From the NCBI GenBank assembly GCA_043777675.1, contig JAYWHR010000065.1, forward strand, positions 30,188-94,187: a DNA stretch of 64,000 nt, read 5' to 3'. Positions 1-8,792 of this stretch are shown one piece after another. The notes below the pieces were generated by a model. That model made no database searches. It was not told where the DNA came from and saw only the letters and a list, made by a program, of their open reading frames with translations. Within the stretch, counting starts at the first letter, position 1, and each line of letters starts with the position of its first letter. Made by a program: the position numbers and the translations under genes. The DNA comes from JANMDU01 sp043777675. GTDB taxonomy: Bacteria > Pseudomonadota > Gammaproteobacteria > Burkholderiales > Burkholderiaceae_C.

Positions 1-687
1 TCTTTCGAAGGTGTTCCACGGTGCTGCGTTATAGCCAGGATTGAACGATATCTTTAGGAAGTCAAAAAAGCATGGCGCAATAGATACCCATTTTTGGTCG
101 GTTGACAAACCAAACTGGCTTTCCATAAAGCAAAAGTCAATGCAACGCCTGTTCCACCAATTGAGGAAGTAAGCGGCCTCAGAACTCTTCGTGACAGCAA
201 AAAAACCAAGATTGAACGATCCAAAACGCATCATTGCTAAGTCGGACTCACCTTCTGTGTCTGGTTGGGGTTTGATGTAGTGCGGTGTCAGGACTACAGG
301 AGACACATCTAAATCTTTTAGGATCGGGTCTAAGGCACTGTACACGGCAGTATCTGGATCGAGAAAAATAACTCGCCTGTGTTTTTCCAATAGCTTTAAG
401 GCGATAAATGGTTTGAGGCTTGTACTGAATTCGATGATGTCGTAGATGAAAGCGAGTTGCTTCCATTCGGGCACGCCTAAATCCTCAAGCCAGGTAATGT
501 CCACCGTCTCTGGATGAGGGCTAAGTTCCTGTTTCCTGTCGAAGAGGATAACGTTTAGTCGCGTAGCGTTGTGTTCCCTCAGTGAATCAGCCAGCACGAG
601 CGCTTTGGGCAGATAAGCGATATTGCAAACTGTAAATACGGCTAGGTCAACGTGGACGGGTTGAATCGCTTGAGAATTAAATTCCAT
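1..687 (-). CDS. Glycosyltransferase, GT-A fold, 3' end missing
   Basis: The reading frame is open from an ATG at 687 to the window edge, giving 229 codons without a stop. The protein begins with an LAVFTVCNIAYLPKALVLA-like strand and carries a DPD motif at residues 110-112 (FLDPDTAVYS). That is the metal and nucleotide-sugar binding DxD of GT-A enzymes. Later segments (NLGFFAVTKS, TDQKWVSIAPCFFD) match a family of glycosyltransferases common in O-antigen and capsule loci. The ATG overlaps the TAA of the upstream gene, so the two are translationally coupled. It probably adds a sugar to a lipid-linked surface glycan at the cytoplasmic face. Donor and acceptor cannot be told from the sequence. 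Confidence 0.75.
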   Translation of the reverse strand, partial: MEFNSQAIQPVHVDLAVFTVCNIAYLPKALVLADSLREHNATRLNVILFDRKQELSPHPETVDITWLEDLGVPEWKQLAFIYDIIEFSTSLKPFIALKLLEKHRRVIFLDPDTAVYSALDPILKDLDVSPVVLTPHYIKPQPDTEGESDLAMMRFGSFNLGFFAVTKSSEAAYFLNWWNRRCIDFCFMESQFGLSTDQKWVSIAPCFFDFLKISFNPGYNAAPWNTFER

Positions 688-1493
688 TATTTGCCTTGAA
701 TGAGCCGGGCTGTCAATTGCCCGAAAATATAGAGCACCATACTCCTAGTCAGTGTGTAGGTGTCGCTGAGTTGATTTTCAAAAATGCCGCCAACAATCAG
801 TTTTAGATAAGCACCCAAAGCATCTTTGATGCGCGTGGCCGAATAGCGTCGTACTAGTAGCGTTTTTCCGAAGAGCTTAAGTGCCTTATCGGGCTGTTCG
901 CTAGTGTGGTCAAAATCAGGCGTGTTATTAACTAGGCCAATCCTAAATCCGCAACGCCTTGCTCTGACACAGAATTCATAATCCACGCAGTCCACGAAGT
1001 ATCTTTCATTATGCCACCCAATCTGTTGGAGCGCATTGAGATTGAATAGGCTGCCGCTGCTAATAGCTAAGCGTACTTCCTGCACGGATTCGGCGGCAGC
1101 CGGGTGTCCACTGAAGACCAGTGCGGCGTATTGCTGCTGAGCGTCTGCTGGTATAGATTGAGGAAAGGTTTGGATGAACTCGAGAGTCTGGCCGCTGATG
1201 CCAGTGTCTTGATCCAGAAACAGGAGGCGTTGAAAGCCGTACGCATAAGCGGTAGCACAAAGGGTGGACAGCGAATACCCGATGCCAACATTTTTGCCTG
1301 CGGTGAGGTAGACGATGTTCGAGTTCTCTTGCAAGGCGCGGCTGTGTTCGGTGTCAAAGGGTGAGTTGTCAAAGACATAAATACGGAAGCCAAGGGCGAT
1401 CATTAGGTTGACTCTTTTGAGCAAGCTTTCTTGCGGATAAAAGAGTACCAGCCCAATGGCGTAGCTTGAGCGTGCGGGCCACTGTGAATTCAT
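687..1493 (-). CDS. Family 2 glycosyltransferase, rhamnosyltransferase-like
   Basis: This 268-residue protein has the GT2 layout. It starts with a beta strand (YAIGLVLFYP), then a DNS motif at 42-44, an N-x-G segment (KNVGIGYSL) near 68, and a DQD motif at 94-96 (LLFLDQDTG), the usual form in rhamnosyltransferases. An acidic VDCVDYEFCVRAR stretch near 168-180 resembles their catalytic-base region. It overlaps the flippase stop as ATGA and overlaps the next glycosyltransferase at its own stop, so it sits in the middle of a coupled operon. It most likely transfers rhamnose or a related deoxysugar during repeat-unit assembly; the substrate is inferred from the motif only. Confidence 0.8.
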   Translation of the reverse strand: MNSQWPARSSYAIGLVLFYPQESLLKRVNLMIALGFRIYVFDNSPFDTEHSRALQENSNIVYLTAGKNVGIGYSLSTLCATAYAYGFQRLLFLDQDTGISGQTLEFIQTFPQSIPADAQQQYAALVFSGHPAAAESVQEVRLAISSGSLFNLNALQQIGWHNERYFVDCVDYEFCVRARRCGFRIGLVNNTPDFDHTSEQPDKALKLFGKTLLVRRYSATRIKDALGAYLKLIVGGIFENQLSDTYTLTRSMVLYIFGQLTARLIQGK

Positions 1494-2755
1494 GTGTTGA
1501 TTTTCATTGCTCTGGTGTGCAGCAGGATAAGATCAAGCAATGCACGAAGCATCCAAGCTAGTGCCGCGCCAAGGATGCCGTGCAGTTGCGTTAGCAGATA
1601 GACGGCTGGGATGTAAAGAGCCGACTCGAAAAGATGAATCAGCGCGGTGCTTCGCGCGTCTCCAGATGCTTGAATATACGCGTGGGGAACTTGCGCTAGG
1701 CTGTTGAACAATATTCCTACGGCCAGCACGGACGCTACCGCTGACGATTTTTTGGCGAATTCCTCTCCTAGCCATATATTGATTCCGAACCTTGCACCGA
1801 AGAAAATGCATACTGTGACTGCACCCATCATTAAAAGAATGATTTTCATGCTCTTCGTGTACAGAGCCACGGATTTTACGTACCTTTTTTCCGAAAGGTC
1901 TTTTGAAAAAATAGGAAATAAGGTAGTTGTAATAGCAGCGGGCAAAACCAACAGACGCAGCATGAACTCAGCGGGAATGGTGTAATAAGCCAGCACTGCT
2001 GCGCCAAGAACGTTGGCTATCAAAAATCGATCAGCTACCACCATCAACGGACCGATGATATTGGACACTGTCATCCATCCGCCGAATTGGAAGAGTTGTG
2101 TTGACTCTTCGCGACTGACATTGCTGGCGGATTTACCGATAACTTGGCGGACGCTTAAGTGGTGCGCGAAAAGGATGAGGTATCGGGCAATAACCAGTGA
2201 TCCAACTGTGTAGTCCAAACGTGGTCCGAACAGGGCGATTGAGGCCATAGGTCCAAGGAAATTTGAAAGTCCTAGGACGAGTCTGAGAAGGTTGATGGCC
2301 TTAAAGCGCTGCTCGCCTTCTAGGACTCCGCGCAGACCCGCAGTGGCTGTTGTCGCTGGAATTGCTAGGCATGCCAAAAGAAAGGAAGTGCGGATCTCAT
2401 GGTCAAGGTGTGGCGTCGAATTGATCCAGCTAACACCTATTAATTCGATTGCCGCAAACCCTACCAAGCCGCCGACTATGCCAATCATTAGGGTGAGGAA
2501 AACACCGGTAGTAGCAATAGTTTTTTTCTGCGAGTCGGTCTGATGTGATCCTAGGCTGGCGATCCGCTGGGTGATAGCCCGGCCGAGCCCGAAATCGAAA
2601 ATACTGAAATAGCCAATCAGTGCCCAGATTATTGTTAGGATGCCAATGCGCTCAATGCCAATGTGCTTATAAATGTATGGGATAGCGACGATACCAACAA
2701 GCATTGGTGCCGCTGAACCTAGAAGGTTCCACAGCGTATTTACTCGGATATTCAT
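1490..2755 (-). CDS. Polysaccharide flippase (Wzx/MATE-like)
   Basis: A 421-residue protein made almost entirely of hydrophobic helices, about twelve by eye. It opens with NTLWNLLGSAAPMLVGIVAI and FDFGLGRAITQRIA, typical of Wzx-type exporters that flip undecaprenyl-linked repeat units. The frame stays open further upstream to a TTG at 2905, but that would overlap manC by 128 bases. The ATG at 2755, 22 bases after the manC stop, gives the usual family N terminus and is preferred. An in-frame ATG at 2806 is a weaker alternative. Its partner in this locus is the Wzz-like protein on the other strand. No Wzy polymerase is visible in the window. Confidence 0.8.
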   Translation of the reverse strand: MNIRVNTLWNLLGSAAPMLVGIVAIPYIYKHIGIERIGILTIIWALIGYFSIFDFGLGRAITQRIASLGSHQTDSQKKTIATTGVFLTLMIGIVGGLVGFAAIELIGVSWINSTPHLDHEIRTSFLLACLAIPATTATAGLRGVLEGEQRFKAINLLRLVLGLSNFLGPMASIALFGPRLDYTVGSLVIARYLILFAHHLSVRQVIGKSASNVSREESTQLFQFGGWMTVSNIIGPLMVVADRFLIANVLGAAVLAYYTIPAEFMLRLLVLPAAITTTLFPIFSKDLSEKRYVKSVALYTKSMKIILLMMGAVTVCIFFGARFGINIWLGEEFAKKSSAVASVLAVGILFNSLAQVPHAYIQASGDARSTALIHLFESALYIPAVYLLTQLHGILGAALAWMLRALLDLILLHTRAMKINT

Positions 2756-2777
2756 GGATTTGTGAATCTTTGCCAAT

Positions 2778-4217
2778 TCATCGAACTCGCCCGTATTTAT
2801 CGTCATAGCGCACGATATCGTCCTCGCCCAAATAGCTGCCCGATTGCACTTCAATAATTTCGAGCGGTGCTGTGCCAGGGTTCGCGAGCCGATGCACCTC
2901 ACCAAGTGGAATGTAAGTGGATTGGTTTTCCGTCAAGGTGAATACTTTGTCGCCGTTGGTGATTTCAGCAGTTCCCTTGACGACGATCCAGTGCTCAGCC
3001 CGATGGCGGTGCTTTTGCAGGCTGAGGCTTGCCTTGGGTTTCACTTGAATGCGCTTGACTTTGAAGCGCTCGCCTTCGTCAATGCTGTCGTACCAGCCCC
3101 AAGGTCGGTGCACTTTGCGATGCAGGCTGTGTTCTTCTCTGCCTTGGGTATTGAGTTGACTGACGATATGCTTTACATCTTGGCATTTAGATTTGTCAGC
3201 AACAAGAATGGCGTCTGGCGTTTCGATAACAACCAAGTTTTCTACCCCGACCAAGCTGACCAATCGGCTGCTTGCATGCACGAGTGTGTTTCTGCAGTCA
3301 GTGGTGAGCACATCGCCCACGTGGGCGTTGCCAAAATCGTCTTTGGGGAGCACGTTCCAAACGGCATCCCACGCGCCGAGGTCATTCCACCCTGCATCCA
3401 AAGGCACCATCTTGATCGGGAAGGCGCTGCCGGGGCAGCGCTCCATAACGGCATAGTCAACGGATTCGCTGGGAATGGCAGTGAACGCCTCTTTACCGGG
3501 GCGGATGAAGGCGCTGTCTGCGGTGCGCTGATCCCATGCGAGCTGGGTGGGTTGGGCGATGTCGGGGCGGAAGTGTTTGATGGCGTTTAGCCAAACTGAG
3601 GCCTTGAGCACAAACATGCCGGCGTTCCAGTAGTAGCCGCCTTCGCTCAGGTAGGTTTGGGCGGTTACGGCATCTGGTTTCTCAACGAACCGTTCAACCG
3701 TGAGGCGTGATGTGGATACTGCGAGTGTCTTGATATAACCGTAGCCAGTTTCGGGGCGATCCGGCTTGATTCCCAAGATCACGATATTGCCGCCAGCCGC
3801 CTCCGCAATGGCCTGCTGCATAGCAGCTGTGAATGCTGCGGAGTTGCTAACAGTCTGGTCGGCAGGGGTGACGACAAGGACGGGATCTTGGCCTGCTTCA
3901 ACAGCCGCTAACGCGGCAAGTGTCAATGCAGGTGCTGTGTTGCGGCCCACGGGCTCAAGCAGTGCGGCGCCTAGTGCAATGCCCACTTCCTGCAGCTGCT
4001 GTGTGGCCAGGAAGCGATGATTCTCACCCATAACGATGAGTGGCGCTGCGACCTCAATATCTGGCGCGCCAAGGTTTGATAGGCGCAGTGCAGCTTGCTG
4101 GAAAAGGCTTTCATTGCCCGTTAAGCAGAGAAATTGTTTGGGAAATCCTGTACGAGAGAGCGGCCATAAGCGAGTGCCTGAGCCACCACACAGAATCACG
4201 GGTGTGATATGAATCAT
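2778..4217 (-). CDS. manC: Mannose-1-phosphate guanylyltransferase / mannose-6-phosphate isomerase
   Basis: A type II bifunctional enzyme that makes GDP-mannose from mannose-1-phosphate and can also isomerise fructose-6-phosphate to mannose-6-phosphate. The N-terminal nucleotidyltransferase domain has the signature CGGSGTRLWPLSR within the first 20 residues and a FVEKPD motif near 170. The C-terminal cupin domain has HRPWGWYDSID and KHRHRAEHWIVVKG, with metal-binding histidines. The frame extends to a TTG at 4247, but the ATG at 4217 puts the signature at the expected distance and is chosen. It supplies the GDP-mannose, and possibly GDP-fucose or GDP-rhamnose precursors, used by the neighbouring glycosyltransferases. 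Confidence 0.93.
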   Translation of the reverse strand: MIHITPVILCGGSGTRLWPLSRTGFPKQFLCLTGNESLFQQAALRLSNLGAPDIEVAAPLIVMGENHRFLATQQLQEVGIALGAALLEPVGRNTAPALTLAALAAVEAGQDPVLVVTPADQTVSNSAAFTAAMQQAIAEAAGGNIVILGIKPDRPETGYGYIKTLAVSTSRLTVERFVEKPDAVTAQTYLSEGGYYWNAGMFVLKASVWLNAIKHFRPDIAQPTQLAWDQRTADSAFIRPGKEAFTAIPSESVDYAVMERCPGSAFPIKMVPLDAGWNDLGAWDAVWNVLPKDDFGNAHVGDVLTTDCRNTLVHASSRLVSLVGVENLVVIETPDAILVADKSKCQDVKHIVSQLNTQGREEHSLHRKVHRPWGWYDSIDEGERFKVKRIQVKPKASLSLQKHRHRAEHWIVVKGTAEITNGDKVFTLTENQSTYIPLGEVHRLANPGTAPLEIIEVQSGSYLGEDDIVRYDDKYGRVR

Positions 4218-4261
4218 ATTGGTAAAAAGAGTTTCGGGTTTTTGCAATAACGGCAGGAAAC

Positions 4262-4284
4262 TTTTTAAGTTAGTGGCTTAAAAA
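4262..4284. repeat. AT-rich inverted repeat upstream of manC
   Basis: TTTTTAAG, a 7-base loop, then CTTAAAAA: a perfect 8-bp inverted repeat in the 121-base gap between manC and the initiating transferase gene. It has little GC in the stem, so it is a weak terminator candidate. It could equally be an operator. Nothing else was recognised in this gap. Confidence 0.35.
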
Positions 4285-4338
4285 CAGATCGCAGCAAGCG
4301 CGTTTGGCAACAGGTATTTTTCTTTGCAACTTTCCAAA

Positions 4339-5463
4339 TCAACTCTTGAAGCTTGCTAATCTGGTGTACGTGAAGGAGAAGATGACAATAACACCTATAA
4401 ATGCAATCATGAGCATCAACTGCGAATGATGTATGTAATACGTAATTGCAACGATCACCATATTTGCGATACAGATTGCTAGAGCAGTCATGCCGTTTGC
4501 CAAGCCTGAGATTTGTGTAGATCCTGAACGGCTGAAGTACTTCCGGATGCAGCGGGCATAGACTAAATGATGCATATGAACTTTATCGGGCGCTCCCGGA
4601 TGGTGGCCGCTGCGCCTAATCCTGCGGATCACACTAAACAACACTTCAGCGACCGGATATGAAATTAAGAGCAAACTTGCCCAAGGACTGACGCTAGGAT
4701 TTCTAGCGGGTAACAAAATCACTAGCCATGCGATGCAAAAACCAATGAAGTATGCACCTCCATCTCCTAAAAATAATTTGCCGTACGGCCAATTCGTAAG
4801 CCAAAAGCCGAAGATTGCAACCGAAAGTAAGCTACTAACGTAAAGAAGCGGCATATCCCCTAGCCGCGCTGCAATAGCCATGACCCCAGCGCATACGACC
4901 ATTGCAACGCCGCTGGACAAGCCATTGAAGCCGTCGATAATATTGAAAGCATTTGCCAAACCGGCGATAGCAATGCATGTCAAAAAAATGGCCGCCGGGG
5001 CTAATGCTATAGACCATTCAGGTTTCAATGAAAGCACAGAATCAATCCAAGGCAAACCGACATCCGTGATAGAAATCGAGCTATGAAATACCGCCAACAG
5101 GGCAGCAATAAGGCACAGGACGAGCCGCATTGATACGCTTACCTTTTTGGTAACATCTTCGGCAAGACCTGCTAAAAAACATAGGCTGCCGCCTAGCAAC
5201 ATGGTTCGCATGATTTTTAGACTATCAAGATGAGACGAAGATTTAGCTTGGCTTTCAAAAATAAAGTAAGCAATGAGCATGCTTAAAAATACGCCTAAGC
5301 CCCCGATACGTGGGGTTGGCTGAGTGTGAATTTTCTGAATACCTTCATTGGAATCATGCGACCAGCGGCCATGCAGATTTTGCGTCAACACCACGCCAAC
5401 GCAAATTACAAAAGATGTACAGCAGACCACCACTAACAGGAAGTTATTTTCAGTGAAAAGCAA
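4339..5463 (-). CDS. Undecaprenyl-phosphate sugar-1-phosphate transferase (WecA-type)
   Basis: A polytopic membrane enzyme of the MraY/WecA family that starts glycan assembly by moving a sugar-1-phosphate from a UDP-sugar onto undecaprenyl phosphate. Diagnostic motifs are NAFNIIDGFNGLSSG, LFLGDGGAYFIGF and the late cytoplasmic HH motif (HMHHLVYARC). The start is a TTG at 5463. No ATG fits, but AGGGGA stands 6 bases before the TTG, a good ribosome binding site, so the TTG start is well supported. The gene diverges from the Wzz-like gene, with 46 bases between the two starts. It belongs with the polysaccharide cluster that follows it. GlcNAc-1-P, GalNAc-1-P or a related sugar are all possible substrates. 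Confidence 0.88.
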   Translation of the reverse strand: MLFTENNFLLVVVCCTSFVICVGVVLTQNLHGRWSHDSNEGIQKIHTQPTPRIGGLGVFLSMLIAYFIFESQAKSSSHLDSLKIMRTMLLGGSLCFLAGLAEDVTKKVSVSMRLVLCLIAALLAVFHSSISITDVGLPWIDSVLSLKPEWSIALAPAAIFLTCIAIAGLANAFNIIDGFNGLSSGVAMVVCAGVMAIAARLGDMPLLYVSSLLSVAIFGFWLTNWPYGKLFLGDGGAYFIGFCIAWLVILLPARNPSVSPWASLLLISYPVAEVLFSVIRRIRRSGHHPGAPDKVHMHHLVYARCIRKYFSRSGSTQISGLANGMTALAICIANMVIVAITYYIHHSQLMLMIAFIGVIVIFSFTYTRLASFKS

Positions 5464-5489
5464 ATTTATCCCCTGTCATAATGGCTTTC

Positions 5490-5495
5490 ATTATA
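5490..5495 (-). promoter_or_regulatory. Possible -10 box for the WecA-type gene
   Basis: A perfect TATAAT on the minus strand lies about 27 bases upstream of the TTG start, inside the 46-base divergent gap. No good -35 element is visible at 16-18 bases, so this is only a candidate. Confidence 0.3.
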
Positions 5496-5509
5496 TTTGA
5501 AAGAGATTT

Positions 5510-6661
5510 ATGCCTTTGGAACTAATACCCATTTTGAAGAAAAAATGGCGCAGCTTAATGATGGCGGTCATTGGAGGAGCTTTATTAGCCTTTGTGCTTG
5601 CGAGCACAGTCTTATTAAGATTTAAATCAGACGGCTTTCTGAGCATCGAACTTTCCGTCATGGAGCACAAACGTATTAGTGAAAGCCTAGGGGCAGGGAC
5701 GGAGATCGCTACACGCTTGGCGGCCGAGCCTAGCTTACAAAATGATGCTAATGTGATTCAAAACGTGTTGCAAGGCGGCGTTGCTAAATGGCAAGCGCCG
5801 ATACCACGTGTGAGTAAAGCTGAGTCTAAAGATTTGCCAGATGCATTGTTGAAGTTGGAGCTTGAGAAAGAAAAGTTATCTGACGTCCAGCGTGCTTATT
5901 CTGGCATTCGCATAACCGCCAATGCCAAAGATGCTCAGCAATCCGCCCGCGTGGTGAGGTGGTTGGGTGACTATTTTCGCGACTCAGCTGCGAAGGAAAT
6001 CTTGCGTCAAGAAATCTACGTATGGAAAGCAGAGAATGAAGGCTTTATAAGCCGATCAAAAGAAGAGCGGATTCGCATAGCTTATGAAGCCGAGCAATCT
6101 CAATTGCGCGCTGGCGCACTCAAAAAGGTGCTGGGGCAATATCCCGATTTGGCAAAGGTAGATGCGCGATCTGTATTTGACGTTAGGAAGGAGAATGAGA
6201 AATTTGTATCCCCTGGTGGCCAGCTTATTGCGGCGGAGGTTGAGGTGATCAACTATAGAGAAAGCCTAACTCGATTAGAGAGACAGGTGGTGCAAGCGCA
6301 ATTTATCGCTCCATTTCTCATTGCATCGGAGAAAGCTTTGACTGAAAGCAATAGCGGGGACGATTTGGTGAAGCGCTTGAATGAATTAGTGCAGCAGACC
6401 AGTAAGCAAATTGAAAACGACACCCAGCGGGAAGTCTTGCTTAGCAAAGCCGCCAAGATCGCCGAGACCTCAGCCCGCTTCTTTTCCCGAACTCAATTTA
6501 TCGTACCGCCATCCATCCCAAGTAGAGCCGAAGCGCCTCGACCAAAAATGCTAGCGGCATTGGGCGGAATCTTGTTTGGCTTACTTGCGCTCGGTTGGGT
6601 GTTAAGAGATTGGATCAGCGCTGCCTTTAAGGAGAACGAAGTGATTCTGAATAAGCAGTGA
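5510..6661 (+). CDS. Wzz-like chain-length regulator (polysaccharide co-polymerase)
   Basis: A 383-residue inner-membrane protein with one transmembrane helix near each end (about 17-38 and 348-368) and a long, charged, helical periplasmic middle. A proline-rich segment just before the second helix (PPSIPSRAEAPRPKM) is the mark of Wzz-type co-polymerases, which set the number of repeat units added by Wzy. There is no tyrosine-kinase domain at the C terminus. It diverges from the WecA-type gene, so the two probably share regulation. Sequence similarity to named Wzz proteins is only moderate as far as can be judged by eye. Confidence 0.75.
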   Translation: MPLELIPILKKKWRSLMMAVIGGALLAFVLASTVLLRFKSDGFLSIELSVMEHKRISESLGAGTEIATRLAAEPSLQNDANVIQNVLQGGVAKWQAPIPRVSKAESKDLPDALLKLELEKEKLSDVQRAYSGIRITANAKDAQQSARVVRWLGDYFRDSAAKEILRQEIYVWKAENEGFISRSKEERIRIAYEAEQSQLRAGALKKVLGQYPDLAKVDARSVFDVRKENEKFVSPGGQLIAAEVEVINYRESLTRLERQVVQAQFIAPFLIASEKALTESNSGDDLVKRLNELVQQTSKQIENDTQREVLLSKAAKIAETSARFFSRTQFIVPPSIPSRAEAPRPKMLAALGGILFGLLALGWVLRDWISAAFKENEVILNKQ

Positions 6662-6673
6662 TTTCAAAAATAA

Positions 6674-6704
6674 GAAACCCGCCGGTGGAGGGCTTCCTGT
6701 TTTT
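6674..6704. terminator. Bidirectional rho-independent terminator
   Basis: GAAACCC and GGGCTTC form a 7-bp stem with one G-T pair around a 9-base loop. A CTGTTTTT tract follows on the plus strand, ending the wzz-like gene. The mirror strand has TTATTTTTG after the stem, ending the YegP-like gene. Confidence 0.7.
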
Positions 6705-6720
6705 AATTGGTGTGTCGAAA

Positions 6721-7053
6721 TCAGGTCTGATCATCAACAGCAGCACCGGGCGCATTGTTCACGCAAGATTCAACACCGCCATCGCGAGCTTTTTCGCTGG
6801 CATACATCTGGCTTTGGCCGATGACTTGATGGTTGCCGGCTTTGAGTACAAAGTAAGGATCGCCTTTGGTGCCGGTGAGCTTTTCAAAGCGGCTGGCATC
6901 TGCTGCATTTTTTCTCACGGATTCAATGCCGTTTTGGGCACTGGCTTTGGTTTCATACATTTCGCTTTGCAAAATGTTTTGGCCATTGCTGGCGAGAAGA
7001 CTGAAGTAAAACTTTTCATTTTTCGATTTTTTGAGCTCAAACTTGCCTGCCAT
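6721..7053 (-). CDS. YegP-like DUF1508 protein (UPF0339), two repeats
   Basis: A 110-residue protein with two tandem DUF1508 units, roughly residues 5-55 and 58-108. Each has the pattern KNEKFYFSLLASNGQNIL / GDPYFVLKAGNHQVIG followed by S-x-MY and a short helix. Proteins of this family are small soluble homologues of E. coli YegP; their function is not established. The gene converges on the wzz-like gene and shares its terminator. A plus-strand reading frame over the same bases is a shadow. Confidence 0.88.
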   Translation of the reverse strand: MAGKFELKKSKNEKFYFSLLASNGQNILQSEMYETKASAQNGIESVRKNAADASRFEKLTGTKGDPYFVLKAGNHQVIGQSQMYASEKARDGGVESCVNNAPGAAVDDQT

Positions 7054-7164
7054 GATGGACTTCCTTGAATTGAAAGGGTTGCAGCGCCAAACGCTGTGGG
7101 ATCGTTTTTAACGCCAAAGCACCCTTTTTGCAAGCCCTTACCCCAAACTGTGCTTCTAACACTC

Positions 7165-7779
7165 TTAAATGTTGTGAGATATTAGCCAATTGTGTTGGAT
7201 GAGAGAGACCATAGCCCTGGCTGATTGCCCGCGATGGCTGATTTGATTTTTATGCTCGGGATTGAGCTGCGCCATCGTTTTACCGAGCTCGGGGATATAC
7301 ATCACAGGATCAAAGCCGAAGCCGCCACTTCCTATTTCTTTCACTGCGATCTCACCTTGCACACGCCCCACCGAGATGAGCGGCTGCGGATCAAGTGGCG
7401 AGAGCACGGCCACTTGCACACTGATCATATTGGCGCGGCGATTTTTCTCGCCAACCATACGCTCGAGCACAGCTCTGCGATTGTTGTCGTCGCTCTTTTC
7501 GTAGCCGAATTGCATGCAGTAATAGGCAGTATCCACGCCAGGCAGCCCGCCCCAAGCATCGATGCACAACCCGGCATCATCGGCAATGGCAGGCAGGCCG
7601 GTGTGCTGCGCGGCGTTGCGGGCTTTGGTGAGGGCGTTTTCAACAAAGGTTTTATAGGGCTCGGGCGCTTCTGGCACGCCCAGCAAACCTTGCGCAATCA
7701 GCTCTACGCTCAATGGCGCAAACATGGGCAGCAATTCTGCGAGCTTGCCTTGATTGTTTGATGCGAGAACAATTTTCAT
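7165..7779 (-). CDS. rdgB: dITP/XTP pyrophosphatase (RdgB/HAM1)
   Basis: This enzyme hydrolyses non-canonical purine nucleoside triphosphates such as dITP and XTP to monophosphates, cleaning the nucleotide pool. The protein is 204 residues, the usual length. It has the N-terminal ASNNQGKLAEL motif, IADDAGLCIDA near 67-77, and GGFGFDPVMYIPE near 149, all typical of the family. It lies downstream of rph on the same strand, a common pairing in proteobacteria. A copy of the dispersed repeat described elsewhere lies in the gap between them. Confidence 0.93.
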   Translation of the reverse strand: MKIVLASNNQGKLAELLPMFAPLSVELIAQGLLGVPEAPEPYKTFVENALTKARNAAQHTGLPAIADDAGLCIDAWGGLPGVDTAYYCMQFGYEKSDDNNRRAVLERMVGEKNRRANMISVQVAVLSPLDPQPLISVGRVQGEIAVKEIGSGGFGFDPVMYIPELGKTMAQLNPEHKNQISHRGQSARAMVSLIQHNWLISHNI

Positions 7780-7816
7780 GGCTTTTTAAGCTGATTTCAG
7801 TACATTTTCAGTACCT

Positions 7817-7853
7817 AGCCGGCATCAATACTGCGTGAGCTGCTATTAATTCA
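7817..7853 (+). repeat. Dispersed short repeat, copy 1 (rph/rdgB gap)
   Basis: AGCCGGCATCAATACTGCG followed by GCTATTAATTCA matches the shared core of the dispersed family (AGCCGGCATAGAATCTGCGC, then GCTATTGAATCAGTAGC). It overlaps the last codons and stop of rph, so here it supplies the C-terminal end of a coding sequence as well as spacer DNA. Confidence 0.75.
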
Positions 7854-8571
7854 GGAGTGATTGCTTTTGCATGCCGATCAGCTCTGTGATGCCTTTCTCA
7901 GCCAAACTGAGCAATGCATCCATCTCTGCACGGCTAAATGCTACGCCTTCGGCTGTGCCCTGCACTTCCACATAATGGCCAGCGCCGGTCATCACCACAT
8001 TCATATCGGTATCGCAACCGGAATCTTCGGTGTATTCGAGATCGAGCAGAGGCGTGCCTTGCACGATGCCCACCGAGATCGCCGCTACGGGCGCTGTCAC
8101 GGGGCTTTCAGTAATTTTTCCTTGCGCGATCAGCCAATTCACGGCATCGATTGCAGCCACGTAGGCTCCCGTGATGCTTGCGGTGCGCGTGCCGCCATCG
8201 GCTTGCAATACATCGCAGTCAAGCGAGATCGTGCGCTCACCGAGCTTCTTTAAATCAAATACAGCGCGCAAACTGCGGCCAATCAAGCGCTGGATTTCTT
8301 GCGTGCGGCCGCTTTGCTTGCCCTTAGCAGCTTCACGGCTGGAGCGATCATGCGTGGCACGCGGCAGCATGCCGTATTCAGCTGTCACCCAGCCTTCGCC
8401 CGAGCCCTTTTTGTGCGGCGGCACGCGCTCTTCCACGCTGGCCGTGCAAAGCACTTTGGTGTTGCCCATCTCAATAAGCACTGAGCCTTCGGCGTGGATG
8501 GTGTATTTACGGGTGATTTTTACGGGGCGAAGTGCGTTAGCAGCGCGGTTTTCGGAACGTTGGTAGGTCAT
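7846..8571 (-). CDS. rph: Ribonuclease PH
   Basis: A phosphorolytic 3'-5' exoribonuclease that trims tRNA 3' ends. The 241-residue protein begins SENRAANALRPVKITRKYT a few residues in and carries GNTKVLCTASVEERVPP, RSLRAVFDLKKLGERTI and the DCDVLQADGGTRTASITGA region, all standard for RNase PH. The frame extends 51 bases upstream to a TTG at 8622, but that lies inside a palindromic repeat; the ATG at 8571 gives the normal N terminus. The 3' end overlaps the dispersed repeat copy 1. It is followed by rdgB. Confidence 0.95.
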   Translation of the reverse strand: MTYQRSENRAANALRPVKITRKYTIHAEGSVLIEMGNTKVLCTASVEERVPPHKKGSGEGWVTAEYGMLPRATHDRSSREAAKGKQSGRTQEIQRLIGRSLRAVFDLKKLGERTISLDCDVLQADGGTRTASITGAYVAAIDAVNWLIAQGKITESPVTAPVAAISVGIVQGTPLLDLEYTEDSGCDTDMNVVMTGAGHYVEVQGTAEGVAFSRAEMDALLSLAEKGITELIGMQKQSLLN

Positions 8572-8603
8572 GGTTTGGAGGGATGAAGGATAGAAATTCA
8601 ATA

Positions 8604-8775
8604 CCGGACGCAGAAGACGCAAAGGTTACGCAGAAGTAATACCAAAAAGAAAAAGAAAAAGAAAAAGAAAAAAAAGAAATTAAGTTAAAGCCGAAGTTTC
8701 TCGTGCAAAAGCACGACTTTTTTGTATTTCTCTTTTTTACGTCTTCTGCGAAACCTTTGCGTCTGCTGCGTCCGG
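8604..8775. repeat. Long palindromic intergenic element, copy 1
   Basis: The left arm begins CCGGACGCAGAAGACGCAAA and continues GGTTACGCAGAA; the right arm ends ACCTTTGCGTCTGCTGCGTC followed by CGG, nearly its reverse complement. The centre holds a low-complexity (AAAAAG)n stretch and a small GTGCAAAAGCAC hairpin. It fills the gap between the PP2C gene and rph. Three more copies occur in the window. Confidence 0.9.
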
Positions 8776-8792
8776 CTGTTTGTATTTAGAAT

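Noticed and set aside
2844..3590. Plus-strand frame of 248 codons
   Set aside because: Antisense shadow of manC, which has all expected motifs on the minus strand.
6658..7068. Plus-strand frame of 136 codons after the Wzz-like gene
   Set aside because: It overlaps the YegP-like gene, whose two DUF1508 repeats are clear on the other strand, and it runs through a terminator.
8640..8680. (AAAAAG)n tract considered as a phase-variable repeat
   Set aside because: It lies in the core of a palindromic intergenic element, not in a coding region or an evident promoter; other copies have different A-rich cores.
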